Both the position numbers and the translations under genes were made by a program. Below the pieces are notes generated by a model. It was not told the origin of the DNA. It was given only the letters and a program-made list of their open reading frames with translations, and did not search any database. Source: Clostridium sp. 1001271st1 H5 (GTDB taxonomy: Bacteria > Bacillota > Clostridia > Lachnospirales > Lachnospiraceae). From it: a DNA stretch of 64,000 bases. The stretch covers positions 62,001 through 126,000 of the forward strand of contig NZ_SPHO01000005.1 in NCBI RefSeq assembly GCF_005845215.1, given 5' to 3'. Shown here piece after piece: positions 18,183-27,288 of the stretch (its first letter is position 1; each line of letters opens with the position of its first letter).

Positions 18183-19478
18183 ATGTCTGCAATAGCACAA
18201 GAAGCATTTGGAGCAGAAAATGATATCATTTTAGGGAAAAATATATCGGCTGCACGCAGAAGCCTTGCATTCCTGTCCATCGTCATTGTATACTTTTTTT
18301 ATTGCTACAATTTCATGGTGGGAACCTTTGTTAAGCCTACCATGATAGCGGAAGCAGCCGCTGGAGGGTTTGGATTTACACTGCAGCAGTCAGAAACAAT
18401 TTTTGCGGTTATGTCCTTTGGAACGATTCCGGGGACCATTGTATTCGGAATCCTAAATGCTAAGATAGGGAAAAAGTACACATTAATTGTGGTGGCATCT
18501 CTGATTGCATTGACCACGTTCCTTCCCATGATGGCACCTGGCAGCTATACGGTGTGGCTGGTGGCCAGGCTGGTTACAGGCGGTACCCTGGGAGGCGTGT
18601 TTGGATGTGCAATGCCTTTAGTGACGGAACTGTTTCCGCAGAAATACCGCGGTAAATTAGCCGCAGTTCTGACCAGTCTTTTTTCCTTAGCCATGATATT
18701 CGGGGGCCAGCTGTACTCTCTTATGGGAGATTCCAACTGGCAGGTGCTGATGTATACTGCAATTATACCGCCGGCTGTGGGTGCGGTGATGATATTTCTA
18801 TTTGTGCCAAACGATTATCAGAATACGAAGCAATTAAATGAGACATCAAAGAAACAGAATGAGAAAATCAGCTATCTAAATATGTACAAAGGCAAGTTCC
18901 TGTGGATTGGATTGGGCGTCATCCTTCTTTCCGGTGCAAACTTTACAGCCTATTCGGCCTTTTCCAATAATGCCACTACATATCTGCGTAACTCCTTGGG
19001 ACTGAGTGCAGCAGTTGCCGGAGGCATATACAGCCTTCAGGGAATCGGACAATTAATCGGTTATAACATATGGGGATTTATTTCTGACAAATTCGGACGT
19101 AAAAAACCTCTGATTGGAATGGCGCTCAGTGCTGTGTTCGTGTTCCTCTTCATGCGATTAGGAGCCGGGAACATTGTCCAGCTTAAAATAGTATCCGTAT
19201 TTCTCGGGTTTGCAGTTGGCTTTTCCGGTGCCTGGGGTGCCTATTATACAGAATTGTTCCCGCAAAAGTTCAGCGCCCTGTCTTCAGGGATTTCATTTAA
19301 TGGAGGAAGAATCATATCCACATTCGCCATTCCGGCCATTGCAGGTCTTGGTTCCACAGCAATGGGGATGCAGGGGATTTTCATGGTCTCCATGGCAGTA
19401 TTTGTGGCAGGCGCGGCTATATGGATGTTCCTGCCGGAAACATATCAGAAAAAAGAAACAACAGCAGATAAGGAATAA
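18183..19478 (+). CDS. MFS transporter
   Basis: A 431-residue major-facilitator permease with about 12 membrane segments. The loop 2-3 signature (GILNAKIGKKYTLI) and its repeat in loop 8-9 (GFISDKFGRKKPLI) are present, as is the loop 4-5 region RLVTGGTLGGVFG. The pattern is close to the aromatic-acid and organic-acid symporter branch, though the substrate cannot be read off. ATG follows the SnoaL stop by one base, within an operon with two SnoaL proteins and an SSS permease. It is likely the importer of the LacI effector. Confidence 0.9.
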   Translation: MSAIAQEAFGAENDIILGKNISAARRSLAFLSIVIVYFFYCYNFMVGTFVKPTMIAEAAAGGFGFTLQQSETIFAVMSFGTIPGTIVFGILNAKIGKKYTLIVVASLIALTTFLPMMAPGSYTVWLVARLVTGGTLGGVFGCAMPLVTELFPQKYRGKLAAVLTSLFSLAMIFGGQLYSLMGDSNWQVLMYTAIIPPAVGAVMIFLFVPNDYQNTKQLNETSKKQNEKISYLNMYKGKFLWIGLGVILLSGANFTAYSAFSNNATTYLRNSLGLSAAVAGGIYSLQGIGQLIGYNIWGFISDKFGRKKPLIGMALSAVFVFLFMRLGAGNIVQLKIVSVFLGFAVGFSGAWGAYYTELFPQKFSALSSGISFNGGRIISTFAIPAIAGLGSTAMGMQGIFMVSMAVFVAGAAIWMFLPETYQKKETTADKE

Positions 19479-19496
19479 TACACAGGAGGTTATAAG

Positions 19497-20504
19497 ATGG
19501 GAAAGTATCAGAAAACAAAAGGAGTAGTACTGTCATATTTTGATGCATTGGAAAAGGCCGGCCCGGAACAGGTGCCGCAGGTTCTCCGGGAATTTATGAC
19601 GGAGGATTACAATTGGAAAGGGGTATATCCATTCCGTGAACAGAATGGCAGGGAAACGGTGGCGGAAGTATTCTGGATACCTTTAAAAAAAGCGCTTCGC
19701 CATATGCAGAGGAGGCAGGACATCTTCATCGCAGGTACAAATGAAATCAGCGGCGAGGAATGGGCTATGAGCATGGGGCATCTGATGGGATTGTTTGATG
19801 AGGATTTTCTGGGGATTCGCCATACCAGAAAGATGGCAAGTCTCCGTTATGCGGAATTCAGCTGTGTTAAGGATGGTAAAATCTGCAAGAGCGGTATGTT
19901 CGTAGATTTAATCGGTCTGATGATTCAGGCAGGTGAAAATCCGCTTCCGCCATCAACAGGAAATTATTTTATCTATCCTGGTCCCAGGTACCATGATGGA
20001 ATCCTGTTAGAGGACGCGCCGGAAGAGGAAGGGATAAAGACCCTTGCTCTGGTGAATAAGATGGTAGATGACCTGGATGAGCTGAATAAGAGCGGGGCAA
20101 TGGGATGCCCGCCGGAAGTCCTGGAAAAGGCATGGGCATCGGACATGATTTGGTACGGCCCAGGGGGAATCGGAGCTTCTTATACCATTCCGCGCTACCA
20201 GGAACAGCATCAGCTCCCATTCCGCAATAATTTGAAGGATAAAACCTTTAACGGACATGTCTGCCGGTTTGCAGAAGGAAACTTTGCCTGTTTCTTTGGC
20301 TGGCCGAATCTGACCAATACACCAATTGGGGGATTCTTGGGATTACCCGGAGGCGGCCGTGGAGATATGCAGGTGGTGGATGTTTACTGCCGCAGGGGTG
20401 ACAAGCTATCTGAAAACTGGGTTTTAATTGACCTTCCTTATTGGCTGAAACAGCAGGGGCTGGATATCTTTGAGAGGACACGCCAGATTCTGAACCATGA
20501 CTGA
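19497..20504 (+). CDS. Tandem SnoaL/NTF2-like protein (second)
   Basis: A 335-residue protein with two SnoaL-like units (about 10-145 and 190-320). Recognisable parts are VVLSYFDALEKAGPEQVPQV and LREFMTEDYNWKGVYPF at the start of unit 1, and the strand EFSCVKDGKICKSGMFVDLI; unit 2 carries ASDMIWYGPGGIGASYTIPR and CRRGDKLSENWVLIDLPYWL. It is clearly related in architecture to the protein at 16926 but diverged in sequence. An AGGAGGT ribosome site lies 18 bp after the MFS gene, so it is in the same operon. Cytoplasmic, no signal. Reaction unknown. Confidence 0.8.
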   Translation: MGKYQKTKGVVLSYFDALEKAGPEQVPQVLREFMTEDYNWKGVYPFREQNGRETVAEVFWIPLKKALRHMQRRQDIFIAGTNEISGEEWAMSMGHLMGLFDEDFLGIRHTRKMASLRYAEFSCVKDGKICKSGMFVDLIGLMIQAGENPLPPSTGNYFIYPGPRYHDGILLEDAPEEEGIKTLALVNKMVDDLDELNKSGAMGCPPEVLEKAWASDMIWYGPGGIGASYTIPRYQEQHQLPFRNNLKDKTFNGHVCRFAEGNFACFFGWPNLTNTPIGGFLGLPGGGRGDMQVVDVYCRRGDKLSENWVLIDLPYWLKQQGLDIFERTRQILNHD

Positions 20505-20561
20505 TTAAAATTACCCGGGCCATCAGGCCGGACCATATAAAATTACAACAGAAAGGCAGGC

Positions 20562-22169
20562 ATGACAATGACATTTACAATCATAGATGCTGCAATCATT
20601 CTCATTTATCTTTTAGGGATGCTTGTGTTAGGATTTATCATGGGAAAGAGCAACAAGACCCAGGAAGATTATTTTGTTGCAAAGCGTTCATTGCCATGGC
20701 TGCCGATTGGTCTGTCCATAGCAGCCACCATGATTAGCTGCAACAGTTTTGTGGGAGGACCAGGATGGGGGTATAACAGCGGCCTGCTGCCATTCATGCA
20801 GAATATCACAGTACCATTGGCATTGTTCATCAGCACAACTGTTTTTGTCCCTATGCTATATGATTTAAAGCTGACATCTGTATACGAGTATATTGAACTC
20901 CGCCTGGGCCCTAAAACCCGCATGGTAGCAGTACTGGGTTTCATTCTGAATTCTCTGATTCAGGTCAGCTCCATGGTATTTGTTCCTTCCCTGGTCCTGC
21001 AAAGGTTTATGGGTGTCAGTATCAATACCATAATACCGGTCATCGTGGTGATTGCGGTGGTTTATACGATGGCTGGCGGAATCAAGGCGGTCATTTGGAC
21101 AGATGCCATTCAGCTGGTGGTAATATGGGGAGGCCTGATAGGCGGGATGATTTTTCTGTTCGCAAAGAGCGATATTGGATTCCTGGATACCGTCCGTATG
21201 GCTGGAGCTGCCGGGAAGCTGAAGGCATTGGACACCAGCTGGCAGTTTTCCCTGACTAACGAGAACGGTTTCTGGGCAGCATTGGTGGGGGGACTGTTTA
21301 TGTGGTCGCGTTATTTTTCCTTTGACCAGGCCCAGGTACAAAGGATGTTTACCGCAAAATCCATTCGGGAATTAAAGCGCTCATTTGTTGTAAGCGGTAT
21401 TATGATGAATGTCCTCTATTTCCTTTTTATCTTTCTGGGGACATTACTATTCATCCAGTTTGGAGGAACTGCTTTTGAAAATGCCAATGATGTGATGATT
21501 CGTTTCATCGGCGGACTGCCGGTGGGACTGGTGGGCCTGCTTCTGGCAAGCCTGTTCGCAGCAGCCATGTCCAGTGTGGATTCCCTGCTGAATTCCATGT
21601 CCACGGTATTTACTAAGGATATTTATGAGAGATACATAAAAAAGGGAAAAGAGGCATCCCTGAAGACCTCCATGCTGGTATCAGCCCTTTGGGGTATTTT
21701 GATATATATTATTACCATGCTGGCCTTTTCAGGCACTTCAAAATCCATTCTGGCGGTTATCGGCAGTTATATATCCTATATAAGCGGTCCGACCTGCGGT
21801 ATTTTTCTTTTGGCCATGCTTACAAAAAAAGCCAATGATAAAGGAACGGTATGGGGGGCTGTAATTGGTTTTATCATGACGCTGCTGTTTGGAAGATTAG
21901 CTGGGTTTACCTGGATGTGGAATTCTGCATTTGGCACCGTAATAACCTTTTTGTCAGGGTATGTATTCAGTTGTCTGCTGGGAGAACCAGTGACAGGGCA
22001 AACGGAGCGCTATACGGTCCAGGGACACAGGGCCTTTTTGAGGGGAGAGGGGCGTACCGAAGAGAATGGCATCAGCCTTTTGCCGTTTACGGTTGATAGG
22101 TATAGCATGATTTTGTTTGTGTTCTTTTTATTGCAGCTGGCGGGTGTACTGTTATTAGAGCGGCTTTGA
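20562..22169 (+). CDS. Sodium:solute symporter (SSS/SSF family)
   Basis: A 535-residue permease with about 13 membrane segments. Family features include the N-terminal LGFIMGKSNKTQEDYFVAKR followed by LPWLPIGLSIAATMISCNSF, the conserved region YTMAGGIKAVIWTDAIQLVV and the late motif LFAAAMSSVDSLLNSMSTVF. It imports an organic solute with Na+. It is the last gene of the SnoaL operon, so the cassette has two unrelated transporters. Two start codons (20562, 20568) are close together; the first is kept, with AGAAAGGCAGG upstream. Confidence 0.92.
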   Translation: MTMTFTIIDAAIILIYLLGMLVLGFIMGKSNKTQEDYFVAKRSLPWLPIGLSIAATMISCNSFVGGPGWGYNSGLLPFMQNITVPLALFISTTVFVPMLYDLKLTSVYEYIELRLGPKTRMVAVLGFILNSLIQVSSMVFVPSLVLQRFMGVSINTIIPVIVVIAVVYTMAGGIKAVIWTDAIQLVVIWGGLIGGMIFLFAKSDIGFLDTVRMAGAAGKLKALDTSWQFSLTNENGFWAALVGGLFMWSRYFSFDQAQVQRMFTAKSIRELKRSFVVSGIMMNVLYFLFIFLGTLLFIQFGGTAFENANDVMIRFIGGLPVGLVGLLLASLFAAAMSSVDSLLNSMSTVFTKDIYERYIKKGKEASLKTSMLVSALWGILIYIITMLAFSGTSKSILAVIGSYISYISGPTCGIFLLAMLTKKANDKGTVWGAVIGFIMTLLFGRLAGFTWMWNSAFGTVITFLSGYVFSCLLGEPVTGQTERYTVQGHRAFLRGEGRTEENGISLLPFTVDRYSMILFVFFLLQLAGVLLLERL

Positions 22170-22184
22170 TTTTCCAAAGCCGCT
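22159..22184 (+). terminator. Terminator-like hairpin at operon end
   Basis: AGCGGCTTTG pairs perfectly with CAAAGCCGCT across a 6-base loop. The stem overlaps the stop codon of the sodium symporter. The T-tract after it is poor, so it may be an RNA-stability hairpin as much as a terminator. Confidence 0.6.
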
Positions 22185-22233
22185 GTGTTCATAAAAGGAA
22201 TGAATATACCGGGTTTCTATTTCAAATCAGTGC

Positions 22234-22815
22234 TTAAAGGAATAAGGAAACAGCACAATAAATAAGCAGAAGAGCCATGATTGCATTTACCAGTTTGGTA
22301 TGTTTGGAGAAAAACTTACAAAATGCTGCTCCGAATAACGCCCATGCGAAAGAGCCGGAAGCACCAATTAGAGATAGTATGGCAGTAAACCCTATCAATG
22401 GAGCAGCAGAATGATAAACAGGTAAAATATAAAGGGACATAGCCGTAATTGCATAGATATAAATTTTAGGATTGGCAAATTGCAATACCATACCTGAAAG
22501 GAAGCTGGCTTCTTTCCCGCCGTCAGCACTTAATTCATTAGAGCTTTTCCAGACTTTCCATGCAAGATGCAACATATAGGCAGCACCCAATATCTGCATG
22601 ACAATTTTTACTTTCGGAAGAAACGAATAAAGCGTTGCACTAAAGGCGGTACAAATAGACATAACCACTGTAAATCCCGCCAGTATGCCGAGATTAAATC
22701 GGACGCTCCGGCGGAATCCCAAGCGTATTGCATTGCTCATGGACAGAAGATTATTAGCGCCCGGCGTATAAGCCGTAATAAAACAATAAATCAGGAAATC
22801 ATATAAACGGAACAT
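22234..22815 (-). CDS. LysE/RhtB-family amino-acid exporter
   Basis: A 193-residue membrane protein with about six hydrophobic segments and the N-terminal signature AYTPGANNLLSMSNA, followed by GFRRSVRFNLGILAGF. Members export amino acids such as lysine, threonine or homoserine. It starts 12 bp after the NSS transporter gene on the same strand (AAAGAGG before the ATG), so both should be on one transcript. An importer and an exporter of amino acids together suggest homeostasis or a secondary substrate. Confidence 0.9.
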   Translation of the reverse strand: MFRLYDFLIYCFITAYTPGANNLLSMSNAIRLGFRRSVRFNLGILAGFTVVMSICTAFSATLYSFLPKVKIVMQILGAAYMLHLAWKVWKSSNELSADGGKEASFLSGMVLQFANPKIYIYAITAMSLYILPVYHSAAPLIGFTAILSLIGASGSFAWALFGAAFCKFFSKHTKLVNAIMALLLIYCAVSLFL

Positions 22816-22827
22816 ATTAACCTCTTT

Positions 22828-24195
22828 CTATTTCAACAGTGATAAATAGCCACTTATGAAAATTATAAGTACGATAATTGGCAGTATATAGCTGATGTAC
22901 TTTCTTGCACAGCCGGGATACGGCAAGCCTTTTCCAATGGACGTTTCTTTGTAAAAATCAGCCCAGCCCCACCCATAACCGCGGGTACAAAACAAAAGGA
23001 AAACAAGACTGCCCAATGGAAGCAGATTATTACTTAAAATAAAATCTTCTAAGTCAAGGACACTTGTGCCAGTTCCCAACGGTTCAAACTCTTTCCAGAT
23101 GTTAAATCCAAACACGCAAGGTAATGACAGCAACAGCAGCAGTAAAAGATTTACAGAAACTGATTTTTTTCTGCTGCAGCCTGTTAAATCCATTCCATAG
23201 GTGACTATATTTTCAATTACCGCAATAACGGTGGAAATAGCGGCAAACACCATGAACAGGAAAAATAGACTTCCCCAAAGGCGTCCTCCATTCATTGTAT
23301 TAAAAATATTCGGCAATGTAATAAACAGAAGATTGGGCCCGCTGTCCGGTTTTACACCAAAGCTGAAGCAGGCTGGAAAGATAATCAGTCCTGCAAGAAG
23401 TGCAACCACAGTGTCAAGAACACCCATATACAGCGCGTCACTGGTTAAAGAATGACTTTTATCAATTCGGCTTCCGAATACGGATAACGTACCAATTCCG
23501 ATACTCAATGTGAAAAACGCCTGCCCCATTGCTGCAAAAATACATTCAGGCAATCCGATTTTCTGCATGGTTCCAAAGTCCGGATAGAGGTAGTAGCGCA
23601 ATCCTATTTCCGCATGGGGAAGCATGACAGACCTGACAGCTAAAACAATTAATAGGCAAAATAATAGTGACATCATGATTTTTGTAACGCGCTCCACGCC
23701 CTTTTGCAAGCCGATTGCACAAATGCCAAAGGAAACAACAATCACAACAAAGGAGCATGCAATCATGGCAATGGGGTTTCCAAGCAAATCAGAAAATAGA
23801 TAGGAAATATCGTTTGAAGTAAGTCCCTCAAATCTGCCCTTTACCATTTCTAAAAAGTAGTAAAGCAGCCAGCCGCTGATTACCGTATAAAACATCATCA
23901 GCAGATAGTTTCCAATGATGGTTGCATATTTAAACCAATGCCATTTTGTTCCTTCCGGCTCCAAAATATTAAATGACAATGCGGTGCTTCGTTGACTTGC
24001 CCGCCCCACCGCAAATTCCATTACTACAATCGGCAGGCCCAATATTACTAAAAAAATCAAGTAAAAAATGACAAAGGACGCGCCGCCATACTTTCCGATT
24101 ATATAGGGAAATCTCCAAATGTTTCCCAAACCGATGGAACAGGCTGCGGTAATTAAAATAAATCCCAGCCGTGATGAAAAATGTTCTCGTTTCAT
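22828..24195 (-). CDS. Neurotransmitter:sodium symporter (NSS) family transporter
   Basis: A 455-residue permease with about 11-12 membrane segments. The first helix carries the unwound Na+/substrate motif GLGNIWRFPYIIGKYGGASF. Bacterial members such as LeuT, TnaT and MhsT import hydrophobic or aromatic amino acids with Na+. The start at 24195 (MKREHFSSRLGF) is used because this matches the family's length and a GAAAGG site precedes it; the open frame continues to 24252. It is divergent from an XRE-cupin regulator and leads the LysE gene. Confidence 0.92.
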   Translation of the reverse strand: MKREHFSSRLGFILITAACSIGLGNIWRFPYIIGKYGGASFVIFYLIFLVILGLPIVVMEFAVGRASQRSTALSFNILEPEGTKWHWFKYATIIGNYLLMMFYTVISGWLLYYFLEMVKGRFEGLTSNDISYLFSDLLGNPIAMIACSFVVIVVSFGICAIGLQKGVERVTKIMMSLLFCLLIVLAVRSVMLPHAEIGLRYYLYPDFGTMQKIGLPECIFAAMGQAFFTLSIGIGTLSVFGSRIDKSHSLTSDALYMGVLDTVVALLAGLIIFPACFSFGVKPDSGPNLLFITLPNIFNTMNGGRLWGSLFFLFMVFAAISTVIAVIENIVTYGMDLTGCSRKKSVSVNLLLLLLLSLPCVFGFNIWKEFEPLGTGTSVLDLEDFILSNNLLPLGSLVFLLFCTRGYGWGWADFYKETSIGKGLPYPGCARKYISYILPIIVLIIFISGYLSLLK

Positions 24196-24262
24196 AGTTT
24201 CAATCTGCCTTTCTTCTTTACAAATCCAAGTTAAAATTGTATAATGGTACAAAAAGATTATT

Positions 24263-24307
24263 ATATCGCACTAGTACGATATAATAATACATCTAGTACA
24301 TTATAAT
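24263..24307. promoter_or_regulatory. Divergent operator/promoter region
   Basis: ATATCGCACTAGTACGATAT (24263-24282) is a 20-bp palindrome with a single mismatched pair. A second half-site CTAGTAC recurs at 24293, 22 bp from the first (24271), each followed by a TATAAT-like box (24280-24285 and 24302-24307). On the minus strand another TATAAT flanks the palindrome. The arrangement suits a dimeric repressor, most likely the adjacent XRE-cupin protein, acting on both divergent promoters. Confidence 0.65.
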
Positions 24308-24329
24308 GTCAAGAGAGGGAGTGATTTTT

Positions 24330-24881
24330 TTGGATTCAATGAATATGATAGTCGCTAAAAATATTAAACGGCTGCGTGAAGAAAAAAAATTGAGCATGGA
24401 CGAGCTTGTAAGGTTGAGTGGCGTCAGCAAGAGTATGCTTGCACAAATTGAACGGGGTGACGGGAATCCGACGATTTCCACATTGTGGAAAATTTCAAAT
24501 GGAATGAAGGTGCCGTTTGACGCTTTGACTGTTCGCCCAAAAAGTCCGTATGAGATTGTAAGAACATCAGAAATTCAACCCCTGCTTGAAGATGGCGGAA
24601 AAGTAAAAAATTTTTCTCTTTTCCCGGATAACGAAAACCGTAGATTTGCAGTCTATTATCTGGAATTAGACGAAGGGAGTTATTGGGAATCCGAACCCCA
24701 TTTAAAGGGAACCACTGAGTTTATTACAATCTTTACGGGTAAAATTGAAATTCAGGCGGGCAGTCAAAGTTTTATAGTTGAAAAGGGCGAAAGTATACGA
24801 TTTGGGGCCGATACCGTACATTCATACAAAAATGCCGGCAGCGGAACTGTAATCTTGCACATGATTCTTTTTAACCCCTGA
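24330..24881 (+). CDS. XRE-cupin transcriptional regulator
   Basis: A 183-residue regulator. The N-terminal helix-turn-helix (about 6-60) has LREEKKLSMDELVRLSGVSK and MLAQIERGDGNPTISTL; a C-terminal cupin (about 100-180) includes EGSYWESEPHLKGTTEF and VEKGESIRFGADTVHSYKN. Such proteins typically sense small ligands and control amino-acid or polyamine genes. TTG at 24330 is chosen because GAGGGAGTG ends about 7-8 bases before it; an ATG at 24306 lacks a site and would start inside the promoter. It is divergent from the NSS/LysE genes and very likely regulates them. Confidence 0.88.
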   Translation: MDSMNMIVAKNIKRLREEKKLSMDELVRLSGVSKSMLAQIERGDGNPTISTLWKISNGMKVPFDALTVRPKSPYEIVRTSEIQPLLEDGGKVKNFSLFPDNENRRFAVYYLELDEGSYWESEPHLKGTTEFITIFTGKIEIQAGSQSFIVEKGESIRFGADTVHSYKNAGSGTVILHMILFNP

Positions 24882-24907
24882 TGGGGCGTTTTGTAAAACA
24901 TAACAGC

Positions 24908-24936
24908 CACAGGCCCCGTAAGTTGCAGGACCTGTG
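24908..24936 (+). terminator. Weak terminator hairpin after XRE-cupin gene
   Basis: CACAGGCCC pairs with GGACCTGTG (one mismatch) around a 10-11 base loop, with only a short AATTT after it. It separates the XRE-cupin gene from the sigma-54 activator. Confidence 0.45.
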
Positions 24937-24989
24937 TAATTTATGGCATAATGTACGCAGTCAAAATATACAAAGGAGGGTACAGCAGG

Positions 24990-26925
24990 TTGGATATATT
25001 ATTTGTAGTCCCATATCCGGAGTTGGAACCGGTAGTGCAGGAAGTATATGAGGAATATCCTGAAAAGGACAAGGTCACGGTAGAGTTTAAAGTGATGACG
25101 GTTGACAGGGTCCGTGAGTACAAAATGGAGCGGGAATATGATGTTCTTGTGGGGCGTAATTTTACACTTGAGGAGCTAAAACGCCAGTATCCCACAAAGC
25201 CCGTTATTAATATCCCAATAACAGGTTACGATATAGTTCAGGCTCTCTATGAAGCAAAGAGGATATATCACTGCAGAAAGGTGGGAATAGTGGGACGGTT
25301 CTTTCATATGTATCAATATGAACATATGGAGGGGATTGCCGGAGTGGAAACTTCGTATCATCCGGTTGGCCAGGAGCATGATTTGGAATACTGTGTTGCC
25401 GAAGCAATGAAGCAGGGATGTGACTGCATTATAGGGGGATATTCCACCTATCTGTATCTGAAAGACAGTCCGATTCCGGTAGTGACGATAAAGGTCAGCC
25501 GGGAAACGATTTACAATGTGCTGGATGAAGTGGTTCACATTGCGGAAGAGGTGAAAAGGGAAAGGGAGCGGTCTGAACTTTTCAGAATCATTACCCAGAT
25601 TTCAAATGCAGGTATTTTTTATGTTAATACGAAAGGCCGGATTGAAATAGCAAACAGCGAGGCAAGAAGGTTGTTTCCAACCGTACAGGTATCAAATGGG
25701 GGGGGGGGTGGCTTATCTGAGGCAGACTGCTCCATTCATGCAGGAGGATGCAGAGCGTTGTTTTGAGTCTGGCGAACGTATTTCGGACAAAGTGTACCTA
25801 AGGGAGGGGACCTCGCTTTCGACCGATTTCATTCCTGTGAAAATAGGAGATTCCATGCCGGGACTGGTGATAAGTTTTATGAACGCAACCAGGATACAGC
25901 AAATGGAGAATCATATACGCCGCCAGATGAGTGATAAGGGGCTGGCTGCGCGGTATACATTTCAGGATATTATTCATAAAAGTGATATTATGGACAAGAC
26001 CATTGAAAATGGCAGGAGATATGCGGGAGTAGCCTCCAATGTCCTGCTGGTAGGAGAGACTGGTACCGGAAAGGAACTGTTTGCCCAGAGCATACATAAT
26101 GCAAGCAAGAGAGCAGGGAACGCTTTTGTGGCAGTAAATTGTGCGGCTCTGACGGAAAGCCTGCTGGAGAGCGAATTATTCGGCTATGTGGAGGGGGCCT
26201 TTACCGGCTCAAAAAAGGGCGGAAAAATGGGATTGTTTGAGATGGCCCACAAAGGCACTCTCTTTTTGGATGAAATATCAGAGATTCCTTTGACATTTCA
26301 GAGCAAACTGCTTCGTGTGCTGCAGGAGCGGGAAGTGCGCCGTGTGGGAGGTAATTCAGTTATATCCGTGGATGTACGAATTATTGCGGCTACTAATAAA
26401 AGTTTGCAAAGACAGGTGAGCGAGGGAAAGTTCCGGCAGGATCTTCTTTATCGCCTGAATGTGCTTAGGCTATACATTCCGCCGCTGCGGAAACGGAGCG
26501 AGGACATTCCGCTTCTCTTCCATTACTATCTTCAATATTATAGCAATCAATTTGGCTATGAGCTGCCAATCCTGTCTGAAGGGGCAGAGGAGCTTTTGAA
26601 ACAGTATGCCTTTACAGGCAATATAAGGGAGCTTAGAAATATAGCTGAACGGTTAAGCGTGGTGCATAGTGGATTTATGATAACAGGGGAAGAAATGGAG
26701 GAAGCACTGGGACAGGATGATATTGAAATAACAGAAATCCCGGAACGGGCAGCGGGCGCCAGCCTTTCCTATATGATGTATGCGGAGGGGAAAAGAGAGC
26801 AGGAGAAACGATACATACAGCGTCTTCTGGGTGAACACGGATATAATAGGAGTGAGACAGCAAGGGCCATGGGAGTTGACCGTTCAACCTTATGGCGAAA
26901 AATGAAAAAGTATGGGTTGCAGTGA
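24990..26925 (+). pseudogene. Sigma-54-dependent activator interrupted at a poly-G tract (phase-variable candidate)
   Basis: Two frames together encode one enhancer-binding protein. The first (24990-25766) holds a PrpR_N-type sensor (start VVPYPELEPVVQEVYEEYPE) and a PAS-like start (ITQISNAGIFYVNTKGRIEI). The second, from the G-run at 25698-25708 to 26925, completes the PAS and adds a AAA+ sigma-54 domain with Walker A GETGTGKE, loop EGAFTGSKKGG (S for the last A of GAFTGA) and a Fis-type HTH at the end (YNRSETARAMGVDRSTLWRK). The tract has 11 G; with 10 the frame would join as N-G-G-G-V-A-Y to give about 644 residues. TTG 24990 follows AAAGGAGGG. As read here the protein is OFF: the product stops at 25766 without the AAA+ domain. 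Confidence 0.85.
25698..25708 (+). repeat. Homopolymeric tract of 11 G inside a coding region
   Basis: Eleven consecutive G residues lie within the PAS region of the sigma-54 activator. Homopolymers of this length are classical sites of slipped-strand mispairing. Changing to 10, 7 or 13 G restores a continuous frame. Confidence 0.95.
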
Positions 26926-26998
26926 TGATGCGTTGTAAAAAACAACATAAGCAACAAAATAGTACTACATTTGAAGAAAAATTAACAAATCAAAAAAA

Positions 26999-27032
26999 GA
27001 TGCTCATTTTATTGAAATGGGCATCTTTTTTG
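26999..27032 (+). terminator. Rho-independent terminator after the sigma-54 activator
   Basis: GATGCTCATTT pairs with AAATGGGCATC (one G-U pair) around TATTG-like loop bases and is followed by TTTTTT. It isolates the TRAP operon from the regulator transcript. Confidence 0.85.
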
Positions 27033-27079
27033 AGTTGCGCCTGGCGGTGCATGTCGTTAATGGCTGTTGGGACGCAACT
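27033..27079. promoter_or_regulatory. Candidate upstream activator site (inverted AGTTGCG ... CGCAACT)
   Basis: AGTTGCG at 27033-27039 and CGCAACT at 27073-27079 form a perfect 7-bp inverted repeat with 33 bp between arms. It is centred about 170 bp upstream of the sigma-54 promoter, a usual distance for an enhancer. Binding by the adjacent activator is inferred. Confidence 0.5.
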
Positions 27080-27225
27080 GAAATAAAGAAGAAACATTTT
27101 AAAACACATATATAACAAAATAATACAAAATGAAAAGAATATTTGCCTCAAACAGGAAGCGTCATATGTTTTTGTTAAAACCAAAAATATAAATTATTAA
27201 ATAAGCCTGGAAATAGTATATAGAT

Positions 27226-27241
27226 TGGCGTGTTTTTTGCT
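27226..27241 (+). promoter_or_regulatory. Sigma-54 (-24/-12) promoter of the TRAP operon
   Basis: TGGCGT-N5-TTGCT places the invariant GG and GC dinucleotides at the spacing required for sigma-54 (consensus TGGCAC-N5-TTGCA). It lies 48 bp upstream of the dctM-like start and downstream of the sigma-54 activator gene. No sigma-A promoter of similar quality is seen in the gap. Confidence 0.82.
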
Positions 27242-27288
27242 TCAAAATATATAAGAAAGATATAAATATAAGACAGGAGGAGAGATTC

